Assembly (NCBI GenBank): GCA_003235365.1
Contig: QJWJ01000020.1
Location: forward strand, 1-32,815
From: Deltaproteobacteria bacterium
GTDB lineage: Bacteria > Myxococcota_A > Polyangia > Polyangiales > Polyangiaceae
DNA: 32,815 nt
Direction of reading: 5' to 3'
The notes beneath the pieces were generated by a model. That model worked only from the letters and a program-made list of their open reading frames with translations. It did no database searches and was not told the origin of the DNA. The position numbers and the translations under genes were made by a program. Positions 1 to 8,481 of this stretch are shown piece by piece (the stretch's first letter is position 1; the number at the start of each line of letters is the position of its first letter).

Positions 1-190
1 AGTATCTTCACCACCCACCCCCTCGGCGGCCGCGGGCTGGCCGATTCCGCGACGTCAGGGCGGAAGCTCGCCCCGCAGCCACGGGAACGCCCACGAATCG
101 CCGCCCTCGGATTCGCCGCTCTCTCTCACCTGAGCCAGTTGCCCCGTCGTTTGCAAGTCTGCCGAAACTGATACCGCCCGCCGGCTGGGC

Positions 191-721
191 TCAGGCGATG
201 CGAAACTGCTCGTCGTCGCGAGGTGCTTCCCAGCGCACGGCGGATTGCTCTTGCACCGGTCGTTCACTTACGGTGTCTATCTCCCCTCCGAGACAGACTC
301 GAAATCGAGTCACTTCGTTGCCGCCACTGAGCAGCAGTACGTCGTCGCCGGAGACGAGCAGCACCTCTCGCATGGGCAGACAAAAATCGTAGAGGCTTTC
401 CCGAATCTCGGCGAGCGCCGCGCCATCGATGTCTGGTGGCGTTACCCACAGCAACCGCTGTGTCGGCTGCTCTGCGTTCGCGAGCCGGCGCAGAACCCGA
501 CCCCTCAGCTCTTCCAAGTCCTCGCCACTGCGCTGACGGAGCATCAGCACGGCGTGTTGCCCCACCAGAACGCTGGGCAAGAAGCTTGCCCACGCGCCCT
601 TGCCACCTTGCAGCACGACGATTGACGAGGTGCCGTCGGAAAGATCGAGAGCTGCCTCGAGCGCCTGGCTCGAGGAGGGGGTGGAATGTTGTGCTCTGTA
701 GTCTCGAGCCGCGTCGTGCAT
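191..721 (-). CDS. Hypothetical protein, about 176 aa
   Basis: I do not recognise this protein. The reading frame is open on the minus strand from a possible start as far as 937. I prefer the internal ATG at 721 because the upstream residues are Arg/Gly-rich and look non-coding, but no clear ribosome binding site decides it. The product is soluble, with no signal peptide or membrane segment. It alternates hydrophobic strands and charged helices: a Gly-Gly-Lys-Gly turn followed by a hydrophobic stretch, then an Arg/Glu-rich helix, then two hydrophobic strands near the C-terminus (MREVLLVSGDDVLLLSGG). Amino-acid composition and third-position GC look coding. No catalytic motif is evident. It has no close neighbour on its strand inside the window. 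Confidence 0.55.
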   Translation of the reverse strand: MHDAARDYRAQHSTPSSSQALEAALDLSDGTSSIVVLQGGKGAWASFLPSVLVGQHAVLMLRQRSGEDLEELRGRVLRRLANAEQPTQRLLWVTPPDIDGAALAEIRESLYDFCLPMREVLLVSGDDVLLLSGGNEVTRFRVCLGGEIDTVSERPVQEQSAVRWEAPRDDEQFRIA

Positions 722-1547
722 TGTTCGTTGCTTCAAGTTCCCTCTCGCGCTGACCCCACCGAAAACCCGACACCGCCGGGTTTCGTCAGTCGCCAACCGC
801 ACCATGCCTGGAAGTATTCCCGAGTACCAGAGTTCGTTGTCCAAAAGCCAATCCGCGGACCATCGAGCAACACCCCGGCGGCCGAACGACCCTGAGGTTA
901 ACCTGTAAGTGCCCGCACCAGCAGGATTAGTGAGCATTCACATGGAGCCATCCCCACATGTAGGACACCTCACTGTTTTGTGTGCCAGTGGTGTTCCAGG
1001 GGGATTTTTCAGTGCAAGCGATACACGCGCGAGGCGTGTCGAAATCCTGCAGCGCCATTGCCCCACCAGCGTCAAGCATCCACGTGGTGTGAGCAGCGGC
1101 GATAAGTCGACTTCAGCATACGCGCTGCATTACCAACGCGCAAAGGCGAGTGAGTCACGTGGCCCTGTCAATCGCCAGTTCGACCCAAGTTGGGAAAATC
1201 GATTGGAACGGAATGCCCAATTCCGCTCAATCGTATGCGAACACGCGGTCAGGCTGGATCGCTTGGCCACGGGAGAAGTGCAACCACTGAACTTTGCTCG
1301 CATCGTGTCGGTCCGTCAGACTTGTAGGCGGGTCCTGGAATTGCGGGATATGCGGCGAATGGCAGAGATGGGCACACCGGCGCTCCCAGGGTTGGAACAA
1401 GAATCGTGAGACGCCGCCGAAACACGAACGACGACCACCGCGTGACCATCGCGGCACCATTGATAGCCCCAGGAAACAAACGACGCCACTGAACGGACGC
1501 AACGATCGATTTGAGGCCGCAGCCGATGCGCGGCAAGGAGAAGCAAA
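722..1547. other. Stretch without a convincing gene
   Basis: About 600-800 bases between the leftward hypothetical gene and the lysine-catabolic cluster. The one long forward frame (909-1409) has a composition unlike the neighbouring proteins and is not called. Two small inverted repeats are visible. One is at 965-994 (ACACC, a TC bulge, ACTG, pairing with CAGTGGTGT), with five T residues at 1005-1009. The other is ACACGC/GCGTGT at 1023-1039. The stretch ends in the Shine-Dalgarno of the next gene. It may hold promoters for both flanking genes, but I could not identify one with confidence. Confidence 0.5.
1535..1540 (+). promoter_or_regulatory. Shine-Dalgarno deciding a GTG start
   Basis: AAGGAG lies seven bases before the GTG at 1548. 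It supports that codon as the start of the saccharopine-dehydrogenase-family gene. Confidence 0.75.
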
Positions 1548-2687
1548 GTGCGAGGAATCCTAGTGCTAGGCGGAGGAAAAATCGGACGCATGATCGCGAA
1601 GCTCCTGACGAGCACCGGCGACTATCAGGTAACCGTGGCCGACCACGACGAGCTCTCGCTGGAACGGGTCGCCAAACAGAGTTCCGTGAAGACGCTGCGA
1701 GTCGACGCGAATCACGCCGGCGAACTGCGCGACGCGATGACCGGTATGGACGCGGTGGTGTCCGCGTTGAGCTTCCGCTTCAACCCGGCAGTTGCGGAAG
1801 CAGCGCTTCAAACAGGCGCGCACTATTTCGACCTCACCGAAGACGTCGAAACGACGCGGCGCGTGAGGGCCATCGCACGTGAGGCGCGCCCCAATCAGGT
1901 CTTCGCGCCTCAATGCGGACTCGCACCCGGCTTCGTCTCGATCGCCGCGCACGCGCTGACGCAATCTCTCGATGAGCTCGACACGGTTTTCATGCGCGTC
2001 GGCGCGCTGCCGCAGTTTCCGAGCAACGTCCTGAAGTACAACCTGACGTGGTCGACGGACGGCCTCATCAACGAATACTGCAACGAGTGCGAAGCGATCC
2101 ACGACGGCAAACGAAGCATGGTCTTGCCGCTCGAAGGGCTCGAACACTTCTCCCTCGATGGTGTCCGCTACGAGGCGTTCAACACGTCCGGAGGCCTCGG
2201 CTCGTTGTGCGAGACTTTCGACGGCCGAGTGAGGGAGTTGAACTACAAGACGATCCGCTATCAGGGGCACCGGGACCTGATGGCGTTCTTGGTCAACGAG
2301 CTTCGATTTGCCGAGCACCGTGAACAGTTCAAGCAAATCTTGGAGCGGGCAGTCCCGGTGACGTTTCAAGACGTCGTCGTCGTGTTCTGCACCGTCAACG
2401 GTTGGCGCAACGGGCAGTACGTCCAGTTGACCGACGCCCGAAAGATCTACCACCAACAAGTGCTGGGAGAGAACTGGAGCGCCATTCAAATCACGACCGG
2501 TGCCGGGATCTGCGCCGTGCTCGACATGGTATGCGACGGCAGCCTCGAGGGCACCGGATTCGTCAAACAGGAGCAGATTGATCTCGAAGGCTTCCTCGAC
2601 AACCGCTTCGGCCGCTACTACCGCTCGCAGACGTCATCACGATTCGCTTGGGGAGCGAGCGAGCAAAACGATCAGGAGACACCATGA
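1548..2687 (+). CDS. Saccharopine dehydrogenase-family oxidoreductase, probable L-lysine 6-dehydrogenase
   Basis: This is a 379-residue NAD(P)-dependent dehydrogenase. The N-terminus carries a Rossmann dinucleotide motif, GGGKIG at residues 8-13, followed by the saccharopine-dehydrogenase C-terminal domain. Typical landmarks are the CGLAPGF turn (about 124-130), the WSTDGLINEY stretch and the NTSGGLGSL segment. Length and layout match single-domain lysine 6-dehydrogenase (about 380 aa) and saccharopine dehydrogenase rather than the fused LKR/SDH. The start is GTG at 1548, with AAGGAG at 1535-1540, seven bases upstream. The stop overlaps the next gene, an aminoadipate semialdehyde dehydrogenase, by ATGA. 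The pair therefore probably oxidises lysine to 2-aminoadipate semialdehyde and then to aminoadipate. No lysine-ketoglutarate reductase is seen nearby, which favours direct lysine oxidation over the saccharopine route. That assignment is inference; saccharopine dehydrogenase remains possible. Confidence 0.8.
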   Translation: MRGILVLGGGKIGRMIAKLLTSTGDYQVTVADHDELSLERVAKQSSVKTLRVDANHAGELRDAMTGMDAVVSALSFRFNPAVAEAALQTGAHYFDLTEDVETTRRVRAIAREARPNQVFAPQCGLAPGFVSIAAHALTQSLDELDTVFMRVGALPQFPSNVLKYNLTWSTDGLINEYCNECEAIHDGKRSMVLPLEGLEHFSLDGVRYEAFNTSGGLGSLCETFDGRVRELNYKTIRYQGHRDLMAFLVNELRFAEHREQFKQILERAVPVTFQDVVVVFCTVNGWRNGQYVQLTDARKIYHQQVLGENWSAIQITTGAGICAVLDMVCDGSLEGTGFVKQEQIDLEGFLDNRFGRYYRSQTSSRFAWGASEQNDQETP

Positions 2688-4222
2688 ACCTCGACGACTG
2701 CATGGCCCGCCTGGGGCTCGATCGACCGCTGCGTGCCCTCGACATCGGTCATGTGTGCACGGAAGGGACCGGTGCTGAACTCCGGATCACCTCCCCCATC
2801 GACGGTCAGGAGCTCGCGCGTCTTTCACAGGCGAGCGTCGAGCAGCTGGGCGTGGCGACCCGAGCCGCGAAGTCCAGCTTCACGCAGTGGCGCGTGGTGC
2901 CCGCCCCACTGCGTGGCGAGTTCGTCCGTCAGTTCGGCAACGTGTTGCGCGAAGAGAAAGAGGCTCTCGGTTACCTAGTCACTTTGGAGGTGGGCAAGAT
3001 CCTCCAAGAGGGTCTCGGCGAAGTCCAGGAGATGATCGACATCTGTGACTACGCCGTCGGCTTGAGCCGACAGCTCGACGGTCGCGTCATGGCAAGCGAG
3101 CGCAAACAGCATCGCCTCACCGAGCAGTGGCATCCCCTGGGCCCTGTGGGGGTGATATCCGCGTTCAACTTCCCCGTCGCGGTGTGGGCGTGGAACGCGA
3201 CAATCGCCTGGGTCTGTGGCGATCCCGTGGTGTGGAAGCCATCGGAGAAAGCGCCGCTCTGCGCATTGGCCTGCCAACGACTCGCGATGCGGGCGCACGC
3301 TCGCGTGCCCGGTCTACCCGATGGCATTTCGAGCGTCGTGGTCGGTGGCCGCGACGTCGGGCAAGCGCTGGCGGAATCGAAAGACATGCCGCTGATCTCT
3401 GCAACGGGCTCGGTGGCGATGGGTCGCGCAGTGGGCCAAGCCGTCGCTGCGCGGCTGGGTCGGTCGCTCTTGGAGCTGGGCGGGAACAACGCCGTCGTCG
3501 TGGCGCCGAGCGCGGACCTCGACTTGGCGCTGCGCGGGATCGTGTTCGCAGCGGTGGGCACCGCGGGTCAGCGCTGTACGACGTTGCGTCGACTGATCGT
3601 GCACGAATCCATCGCCGAAAAACTCTTGGGGCGCCTGCGCCGCGCATTCGAGTCGCTTCCGATTGGCGACCCGCGGGAGCCGACCACGCTCGTGGGCCCG
3701 CTCATCGATGGAGAAGCCGCGGCACGAATGCAGGGCGCGCTGATGCAGGCCAAGCAAGCGGGAGCAACGATCTGGGGAGGCGGGGCGGCGACGGGCACAC
3801 CGGACGGCGGGGCATACGTGAAGCCGGCACTGGTGGACATCAGCCCCCAGACTGAAATCGTTCGCACGGAAACCTTCGCGCCGATCCTCTACGTGCATCG
3901 CTACACGACTCTCGACGAGGCGATCGCGATGAACAACGACGTGCCGCAGGGGCTGAGCTCGGCGATTTTCACCAACGACCTGCGTGAGGCAGAACGCTTC
4001 TGCTCGGCCTGCGGTTCCGATTGCGGCCTCGTCAACGTCAACATCGGCACGAGCGGTGCCGAGATCGGCGGGGCGTTTGGGGGTGAGAAGGACACAGGCG
4101 GAGGCCGGGAATCGGGCTCGGACAGCTGGAAGGCTTACATGCGCCGCGCCACCAATACGGTGAACTTCTCCTCGGACCTCCCCCTGGCACAGGGAATTCA
4201 TTTCGACGTCCCCTCCGGATGA
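2684..4222 (+). CDS. amaB: Aldehyde dehydrogenase, ALDH7 type (alpha-aminoadipic semialdehyde dehydrogenase)
   Basis: This 512-residue NAD-dependent aldehyde dehydrogenase most resembles the antiquitin/ALDH7 branch. Visible family landmarks are the SAFNFPVAVWAWN strand, the WKPSEKAPL cofactor loop, LLELGGNNA with the general-base Glu, and GTAGQRCTT with the catalytic Cys. The C-terminal run from NVNIGTSGAEIGGAFGG to the GGGRESGSDSWK element is characteristic of ALDH7. In lysine catabolism this enzyme oxidises 2-aminoadipate 6-semialdehyde (in equilibrium with piperideine-6-carboxylate) to 2-aminoadipate. The ATG at 2684 has AGGAG at 2674-2678 and overlaps the upstream stop as ATGA. I therefore reject an earlier TTG at 2648. 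Pairing with the upstream lysine/saccharopine dehydrogenase supports the substrate assignment. Family is certain; substrate is inferred from subfamily and context. Confidence 0.9.
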   Translation: MNLDDCMARLGLDRPLRALDIGHVCTEGTGAELRITSPIDGQELARLSQASVEQLGVATRAAKSSFTQWRVVPAPLRGEFVRQFGNVLREEKEALGYLVTLEVGKILQEGLGEVQEMIDICDYAVGLSRQLDGRVMASERKQHRLTEQWHPLGPVGVISAFNFPVAVWAWNATIAWVCGDPVVWKPSEKAPLCALACQRLAMRAHARVPGLPDGISSVVVGGRDVGQALAESKDMPLISATGSVAMGRAVGQAVAARLGRSLLELGGNNAVVVAPSADLDLALRGIVFAAVGTAGQRCTTLRRLIVHESIAEKLLGRLRRAFESLPIGDPREPTTLVGPLIDGEAAARMQGALMQAKQAGATIWGGGAATGTPDGGAYVKPALVDISPQTEIVRTETFAPILYVHRYTTLDEAIAMNNDVPQGLSSAIFTNDLREAERFCSACGSDCGLVNVNIGTSGAEIGGAFGGEKDTGGGRESGSDSWKAYMRRATNTVNFSSDLPLAQGIHFDVPSG

Positions 4223-4304
4223 ATCGGTGTCGGATGCCGTCGAGAAACACTCGGACGGGCTGGTCTGGCATCCTTGGGGCGCCTCTCCATCGTCGCGAAA
4301 CCGA

Positions 4305-4323
4305 GCGGCCGCGTCACGGCCGC
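4305..4323 (+). terminator. GC-rich hairpin between the aldehyde dehydrogenase gene and ald
   Basis: GCGGCCG and CGGCCGC form a perfect 7-bp stem around a 5-base loop in the 186-base gap. There is no T-run, so a transcriptional role is uncertain. It may separate the lysine gene pair from ald. Confidence 0.3.
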
Positions 4324-4408
4324 GCACCGGTTGCGCTCGCAAACCTCGCAAGCGGAGATGCGCGTGGACGATCTTGCCAAACGCATCGCTGGCTAGCACA
4401 ACTCTTTC

Positions 4409-5521
4409 ATGATTGTCGGCATCCCCACGGAGATAAAACCAGACGAGTACCGGGTCGCCCTTCGACCTGTCGGAGCGCACCTGCTCGTCCAAGATGGACA
4501 TCAGGTTCTCGTTCAGAGCGGGGCGGGCAAAGGGAGCGGCCTAACCGACGAAGAGTATGAAGCCGCCGGCGCAACCATCGTCGACTCAGCCGAGAAGCTG
4601 TTCGAACGCGCGAACCTGATCGTCAAGGTCAAGGAGCCGCAAGCCGACGAGATTGCACGTCTGAGTCCGTCTCATACCGTGTTCGGATACTTCCACTTCG
4701 CCGGCTCCCGCGCGCTGACAGAAGCCTCACTCGAAGCGGGGTACGCAGCGGTCGCGTACGAAACACTGGTCGACCCACACGGCCGCCTACCCCTGTTGAC
4801 TCCGATGAGCGAAGTCGCGGGACGCATGTCGATCCAATCCGGAGCGAAGTACTTGGAACGCCCGATGATGGGGCGAGGTATTCTACTTGGCGGCGTGCCC
4901 GGAGTCGAACCGGGCAACGTCTTGGTGCTCGGCGCTGGCGTGGTGGGCAGCAACGCAGCAAAGATCGCATCCGGGCTCGGCGCAAACGTCGTCATCATGG
5001 ACGTAAACTTGGATCGCCTTCGGGAGCTCGATGTGGTGATGCCCCCAAACGTGACCACCATCTACTCCGATCCGCACGCCATCGGAGAATACATCACCCA
5101 GGCAGATCTCGTGATCGGCGCGGTACTCTTGCCCGGGCGACGTGCACCCAGTCTGATTTCCGCGGATCAAGTCCGGCGTATGAAGCCGGGTAGCGTCATC
5201 GTCGACGTGTGTATCGACCAAGGCGGCTGCGTGGAAACGGCGCGTCCCACGACGCACCACGACCCCACATATGTCGTCGACGACGTCGTACACTACTGCG
5301 TCACCAACATGCCCGGCGCCGTCGGCCGAACGAGCACCCATGCACTTTGCAACGCAACACTTCCCTATGTGCGGCAGCTGGCACGTCTTGGCGTCGACGC
5401 GTTCACCGCCCAAAGCGCCGGCCACCGATCAGCGCTGAACATGCGCGGCGGCGCCATCAAGAACCCGGACGTCGCGATGGCCTTCGAAGACCTGCCCACG
5501 GCTTACTCGATGAGAGTGTGA
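4409..5521 (+). CDS. ald: Alanine dehydrogenase
   Basis: This is a 370-residue member of the AlaDH/PNT family, the usual length for alanine dehydrogenase. It catalyses NAD-dependent oxidative deamination of L-alanine to pyruvate and ammonia, reversibly, in the cytoplasm. Residues known to be essential in characterised alanine dehydrogenases fall at the same numbers here: Arg15, Lys75, His96 and Asp270. The Rossmann motif is GAGVVG at about 175-180, with Asp198 ending the second strand to bind the NAD ribose. The ATG at 4409 begins the canonical MIVGIPTE N-terminus but has no clear Shine-Dalgarno. The stop overlaps the GTG start of the downstream kinase (GTGA, 5518-5521), so the two are probably co-translated. 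Following two lysine-catabolic genes, it may recycle ammonia or reducing power. The lysine-ketoglutarate reductase domain shares this fold, but the sequence is clearly of the alanine dehydrogenase type. Confidence 0.96.
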   Translation: MIVGIPTEIKPDEYRVALRPVGAHLLVQDGHQVLVQSGAGKGSGLTDEEYEAAGATIVDSAEKLFERANLIVKVKEPQADEIARLSPSHTVFGYFHFAGSRALTEASLEAGYAAVAYETLVDPHGRLPLLTPMSEVAGRMSIQSGAKYLERPMMGRGILLGGVPGVEPGNVLVLGAGVVGSNAAKIASGLGANVVIMDVNLDRLRELDVVMPPNVTTIYSDPHAIGEYITQADLVIGAVLLPGRRAPSLISADQVRRMKPGSVIVDVCIDQGGCVETARPTTHHDPTYVVDDVVHYCVTNMPGAVGRTSTHALCNATLPYVRQLARLGVDAFTAQSAGHRSALNMRGGAIKNPDVAMAFEDLPTAYSMRV

Positions 5522-7071
5522 CGGTGGGCACGCTGCTCGAAGACCTCTCACCGGGGCGGGAGTTGATCGAGACACACATCTCGTGGGTCCTGCTCGGCAA
5601 AGACGACGTGCTGAAACTGAAGAAGCCGGTCAATCTCGGCTTTCTGGACTTCTCCACGATCGAACGGCGCCAAGCCGCCTGCGAAAGCGAGCTAGTGCTC
5701 AATCGACGTCTCTGCCCCCAAACGTACGAAGCCGTCGTTCCCATCACCGTGGATTCGGACGGCATCCACCACGTCGGCGGTTCGGGTCGCGTGGTCGATG
5801 TCGCCGTGCGAATGAAGCGGCTCGATGACGCCACTCGTGCGGACAACCTGCTGAAGGCCGAGCAGCTCGAGCTGTCACACGTCGAGCGGATCGCCGATGA
5901 ACTCGTTGGATTTCACGCCGGCGCTGAACGCTCGTCGGCCATCGACGAGTTTGGTCGAGTCGATTCGATACGCAAGAACGTACGAGAGAACTTCGACCAA
6001 ACCCGGAACCTGGCGCCGAAACACATCACCTCCGAACAGGAGGCCCAGATCGAAGCAGCCCAGCTGGGGTTTCTCGAGTCGCACCAAGAGCTGTTCGACC
6101 AGCGCATCGAACAGGGTCGGATCCGCGACGGGCATGGTGATCTGCGCCTCGAGCACGTCTACTTTCGCGGCACCGAATTGAGCATCATCGATTGCATCGA
6201 GTTCAACGACCGATTTCGCTATGGCGACGTCTGCGCGGACCTCGCGTTCCTCACGATGGACATGCGCCACCACGGGCGAGCGGACTACGCCGAGCATTTG
6301 CTGTCGTGCTACGCCCAAAGCAGCGGTGACTACGACCTTTACGCGTTGGTAGACTTCTACGAGGCCTATCGCGCCTACGTCCGGGCAAAGGTAGCCAGCT
6401 TCCTTTGCGAAGACGAAGGGGCGTCACCCAGAGCACGAGCCGGCGCCAGCGAGAACGCGAGAACGTACTACTTGCACGCCCTCGCCGCCCAGCGCCCCAA
6501 CCTCGAATCGCCCGTGCTCGTAGCCATTGGCGGTCTGATTGCTTCTGGCAAGAGCACGACGGCGCGACGCCTTCGTGGCATGCTCAACTGCGCCTGTGTG
6601 GATACGGACCGGACCCGAAAGCAACTGCTGGGGCAGCAAGTTCTGACACCAATCCGTAGCGCCCCTTTCAGCGGAGCGTACGACGAAGCGTTCAGTGCTC
6701 GAGTGTACGACGAAGTGTTTCGGCGCGCCGAGGTCGTCCTGAACAGTGGTCGCAGCGTGATCATCGATGCGAGCTTTCGCACCGCCGCGACGCGTGCCCA
6801 AATCGCAACCCTTGCGAAGCAATGCGGCGTTCCATCCTATTTCGTCAACTGCAGCGTCCCGCGCGATGTCGCCCTGAACCGCCTGCACGAGCGCGCGAAA
6901 ACGAACAGCGTGAGCGACGGCCGCGTCGAAGTGTACGACGAGTTTGCCGACAGCTGGCACCCTCCCGACCCCAACGAAGTTCAGCGCTACCTTCAACTCG
7001 ATACGAGCGGAGCCGACGCTCACATCGACGGGGCGCTTCGCTCTTTCTTGGAGCTGAGTTCGAGGAGTTGA
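5518..7071 (+). CDS. Bifunctional APH-like kinase and P-loop NTPase (COG2187/COG0645 type)
   Basis: This 517-residue protein has two parts. Residues about 10-320 resemble the aminoglycoside phosphotransferase fold. They carry a catalytic-loop-like HGDLRLEHV at 206-214 and a metal-binding-like IDCIEFND at 224-231. Residues about 332-517 form a P-loop kinase with Walker A GGLIASGKST at 338-347 and a VDTDRTRK segment at 361-368. A hydrophobic strand ends in DASFR at 417-421, as in gluconate-kinase and zeta-toxin-like P-loop kinases. The substrate is unknown for this family. The frame is open well upstream inside ald, but that part is a shadow. The GTG at 5518 overlaps the ald stop by four bases, and a second GTG at 5524 is possible. 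Translational coupling to ald suggests a link to amino-acid metabolism, which is inference. The gene ends in an inverted repeat shared with the convergent HDOD gene. Confidence 0.85.
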   Translation: MTVGTLLEDLSPGRELIETHISWVLLGKDDVLKLKKPVNLGFLDFSTIERRQAACESELVLNRRLCPQTYEAVVPITVDSDGIHHVGGSGRVVDVAVRMKRLDDATRADNLLKAEQLELSHVERIADELVGFHAGAERSSAIDEFGRVDSIRKNVRENFDQTRNLAPKHITSEQEAQIEAAQLGFLESHQELFDQRIEQGRIRDGHGDLRLEHVYFRGTELSIIDCIEFNDRFRYGDVCADLAFLTMDMRHHGRADYAEHLLSCYAQSSGDYDLYALVDFYEAYRAYVRAKVASFLCEDEGASPRARAGASENARTYYLHALAAQRPNLESPVLVAIGGLIASGKSTTARRLRGMLNCACVDTDRTRKQLLGQQVLTPIRSAPFSGAYDEAFSARVYDEVFRRAEVVLNSGRSVIIDASFRTAATRAQIATLAKQCGVPSYFVNCSVPRDVALNRLHERAKTNSVSDGRVEVYDEFADSWHPPDPNEVQRYLQLDTSGADAHIDGALRSFLELSSRS

Positions 7072-7104
7072 GCGTCGCCCACGGCACCCTTGGAACGCTC
7101 AACT
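7066..7104. terminator. Inverted repeat spanning both stop codons of convergent genes
   Basis: A perfect 10-bp inverted repeat (AGTTGAGCGT at 7066-7075, ACGCTCAACT at 7095-7104) flanks a 19-base loop. It contains the stop codons of the kinase gene (7069-7071) and of the HDOD gene (7099-7101). There is no T-run. It probably acts as a bidirectional terminator or a 3'-end-stabilising hairpin. Confidence 0.55.
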
Positions 7105-7995
7105 GAGCGCTTCGAACAGGCTTGGCCAGAGTTGGGCCAGGCGATGGGTGTCCAGCTCCAGCAGTTGGGCCTCCTCCAGTTCCGCCAACGTCGCGATTTG
7201 CTCAGGATCGCCGTGAGGGGTGCCAGGCAAGACGTAGCTGAGGTGGTCGGCGAATCTCAGCACGGCCACGCTCTCTGCGACGGAAGCGGAGCGTCGCAGA
7301 GCGGCCTCGAAGTCGTGGTGTAGACTGATGACCTCGCACAGGTGATCGGGCAGCTTCCATTGCCTCATCACGTGCTCGGCCAACACCGCGTGGTCGTATC
7401 CGAACTTGGCAGCTTCTTGGAGGCTCGTGGTATCTGGCTCGACGGGAGACGTCGCGATCAACTCCTCATATTCTCCCTGGTCGACTTGCAGCATCAGGAG
7501 CTTCCCGAGGTCGTGCAGCATCCCCGGGGTAAACACGTCCACGTTGCGCAACCGTGGGCGTCGCCGCGCAAGTAGCCGACACAGGCTCGCAACGGCTTGG
7601 CAGTGATCGGCGATGCGTCGGGCCGAGGGCCCCCCGCCGGCAAACTGCGCCAACGCGAGCTGTGCGACGGCGATCTGAGCCACCTGGTGTGAGCCCAACA
7701 GCACGACGCTGCGACGTACGGACTCGCACTTTCGGCGCAAACCGAACGCACCGCTATTGATCAAACGCAGGACGCGCGCAGTCAGTGTCGGATCTGCCTG
7801 AATGGTCTCCACGACTCGATCAGTATCGTGTTCTGGATCCCACATGAGCAGCAACAGTCGCTGAGCAGCCTCAGGGAACGGCTTGACGCCCTGCAGTTTC
7901 CCAACGATTGCTGCCAGACCAGCCGCGGCAACTTCTTCGGGGGGATCGTTGACGTGACCAGGCGGCACCAATTGCTGTGCGCCCGTTGCATTCAT
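7099..7995 (-). CDS. HDOD domain protein
   Basis: This is a protein of about 298 residues made almost entirely of one HDOD domain, an all-helical relative of HD phosphohydrolases. HDOD proteins usually act as signalling or scaffolding modules. Residues about 35-240 carry the family pattern: a proline-containing helix start near 38-42, and IQADPTLTARVLRLINSGAFG at about 65-85. TPGMLHDLGKLLML follows at 156-169, with the His161-Asp162 pair. A later segment has FGYDHAVLAEHVMRQW and a His-His pair near 226. No GGDEF, EAL or kinase output domain is attached, so it is a stand-alone HDOD. I prefer the ATG at 7995, with GAGGA some distance upstream. A TTG at 8025 in the same frame is an alternative. 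It is transcribed away from the transporter gene and converges on the kinase gene. Confidence 0.88.
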   Translation of the reverse strand: MNATGAQQLVPPGHVNDPPEEVAAAGLAAIVGKLQGVKPFPEAAQRLLLLMWDPEHDTDRVVETIQADPTLTARVLRLINSGAFGLRRKCESVRRSVVLLGSHQVAQIAVAQLALAQFAGGGPSARRIADHCQAVASLCRLLARRRPRLRNVDVFTPGMLHDLGKLLMLQVDQGEYEELIATSPVEPDTTSLQEAAKFGYDHAVLAEHVMRQWKLPDHLCEVISLHHDFEAALRRSASVAESVAVLRFADHLSYVLPGTPHGDPEQIATLAELEEAQLLELDTHRLAQLWPSLFEALS

Positions 7996-8481
7996 ACGTA
8001 TCGAATGTAACGGTTCCTCGCCCAACGCTGATTAGGCCGACTGTCGACGCTTCGCTGAGATCCCAATGCATTGCTGCCCACTGTGCCGACCTGGCACGAA
8101 ACGGGTCGACTGTGGTCCCGCTAGCAACGCGGCGCCGTACGCCCCGCCGCCAAGTCAGGCTCCCGCCTGAGTCACGCGCAGAAACGGGAGGTGACCGATG
8201 TGCGCGTCATCGCACCCACCGTGACGGCGGTTTCGACATTTGACATCATTGAAACGTCGCCTGCAGGGTAACGGAAGCTGGGACCAGCGACGAGGAGCGG
8301 GCTAGGCAAGAGACGCCCTGACTCAGCCGATTTTTCCGGTTTTCCGGGCGGCACAGGGGCACCGCCTGAACCGGTGGCAGGTCGTGTCAGTAGAACGACT
8401 CTTAGGGAAGTGCAACAAGCTCCCAAAGAAGTGCGTTCGGTGAGCGGCGACGCCACTTGCGAGCTGTTAGACTCGCGCTCG
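7996..8481. other. Divergent intergenic region with small inverted repeats
   Basis: About 490 bases lie between the divergent HDOD and transporter genes, with no convincing gene. A hairpin TCAGGC-TCCC-GCCTGA sits at 8155-8170. A wider repeat CTCCCG/CGGGAG (8160-8165, 8185-8190) overlaps it. Around 8226-8262, GGCG-GTTTC and GAAAC-GTCGCC form an interrupted inverted repeat. A consensus-like TTGACA lies at 8240-8245 in its loop, but I found no matching -10 at 16-18 bases. This is the likely regulatory region for both flanking genes. Confidence 0.45.
8468..8473 (+). promoter_or_regulatory. Candidate extended -10 element close to the transporter start
   Basis: TG, one base, then TAGACT (8468-8473) resembles an extended -10 hexamer. 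It lies only eight bases before the ATG at 8482. There is no Shine-Dalgarno before that ATG and no clear -35. If real, transcription would begin at or next to the start codon, giving a leaderless mRNA. Confidence 0.35.

Noticed and set aside
1..190. Open frames at the left edge
   Set aside because: Forward frames 1 and 2 close at 171 and 133 without recognisable sequence; a possible minus-strand GTG start near position 12 has too little sequence to judge.
909..1409. 166-codon forward frame upstream of the lysine cluster
   Set aside because: Residue composition and codon use differ from neighbouring genes, there is no ribosome binding site, and no domain-like pattern is seen.
4227..4412. 61-codon GTG frame whose stop overlaps the ald ATG
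   Set aside because: Composition is rich in Arg, Ser and Pro with no structural pattern, it crosses a GC hairpin, and it has no ribosome binding site.
4897..4915. Sequence resembling a reversed tRNA T-arm (stem with GTTCGA-like loop)
   Set aside because: It lies inside ald, encodes the conserved GVPGVEPGN segment, and no acceptor, D or anticodon stems can be built around it.
8240..8245. Perfect TTGACA as a -35 element
   Set aside because: No acceptable -10 hexamer lies 16-18 bases downstream on this strand.
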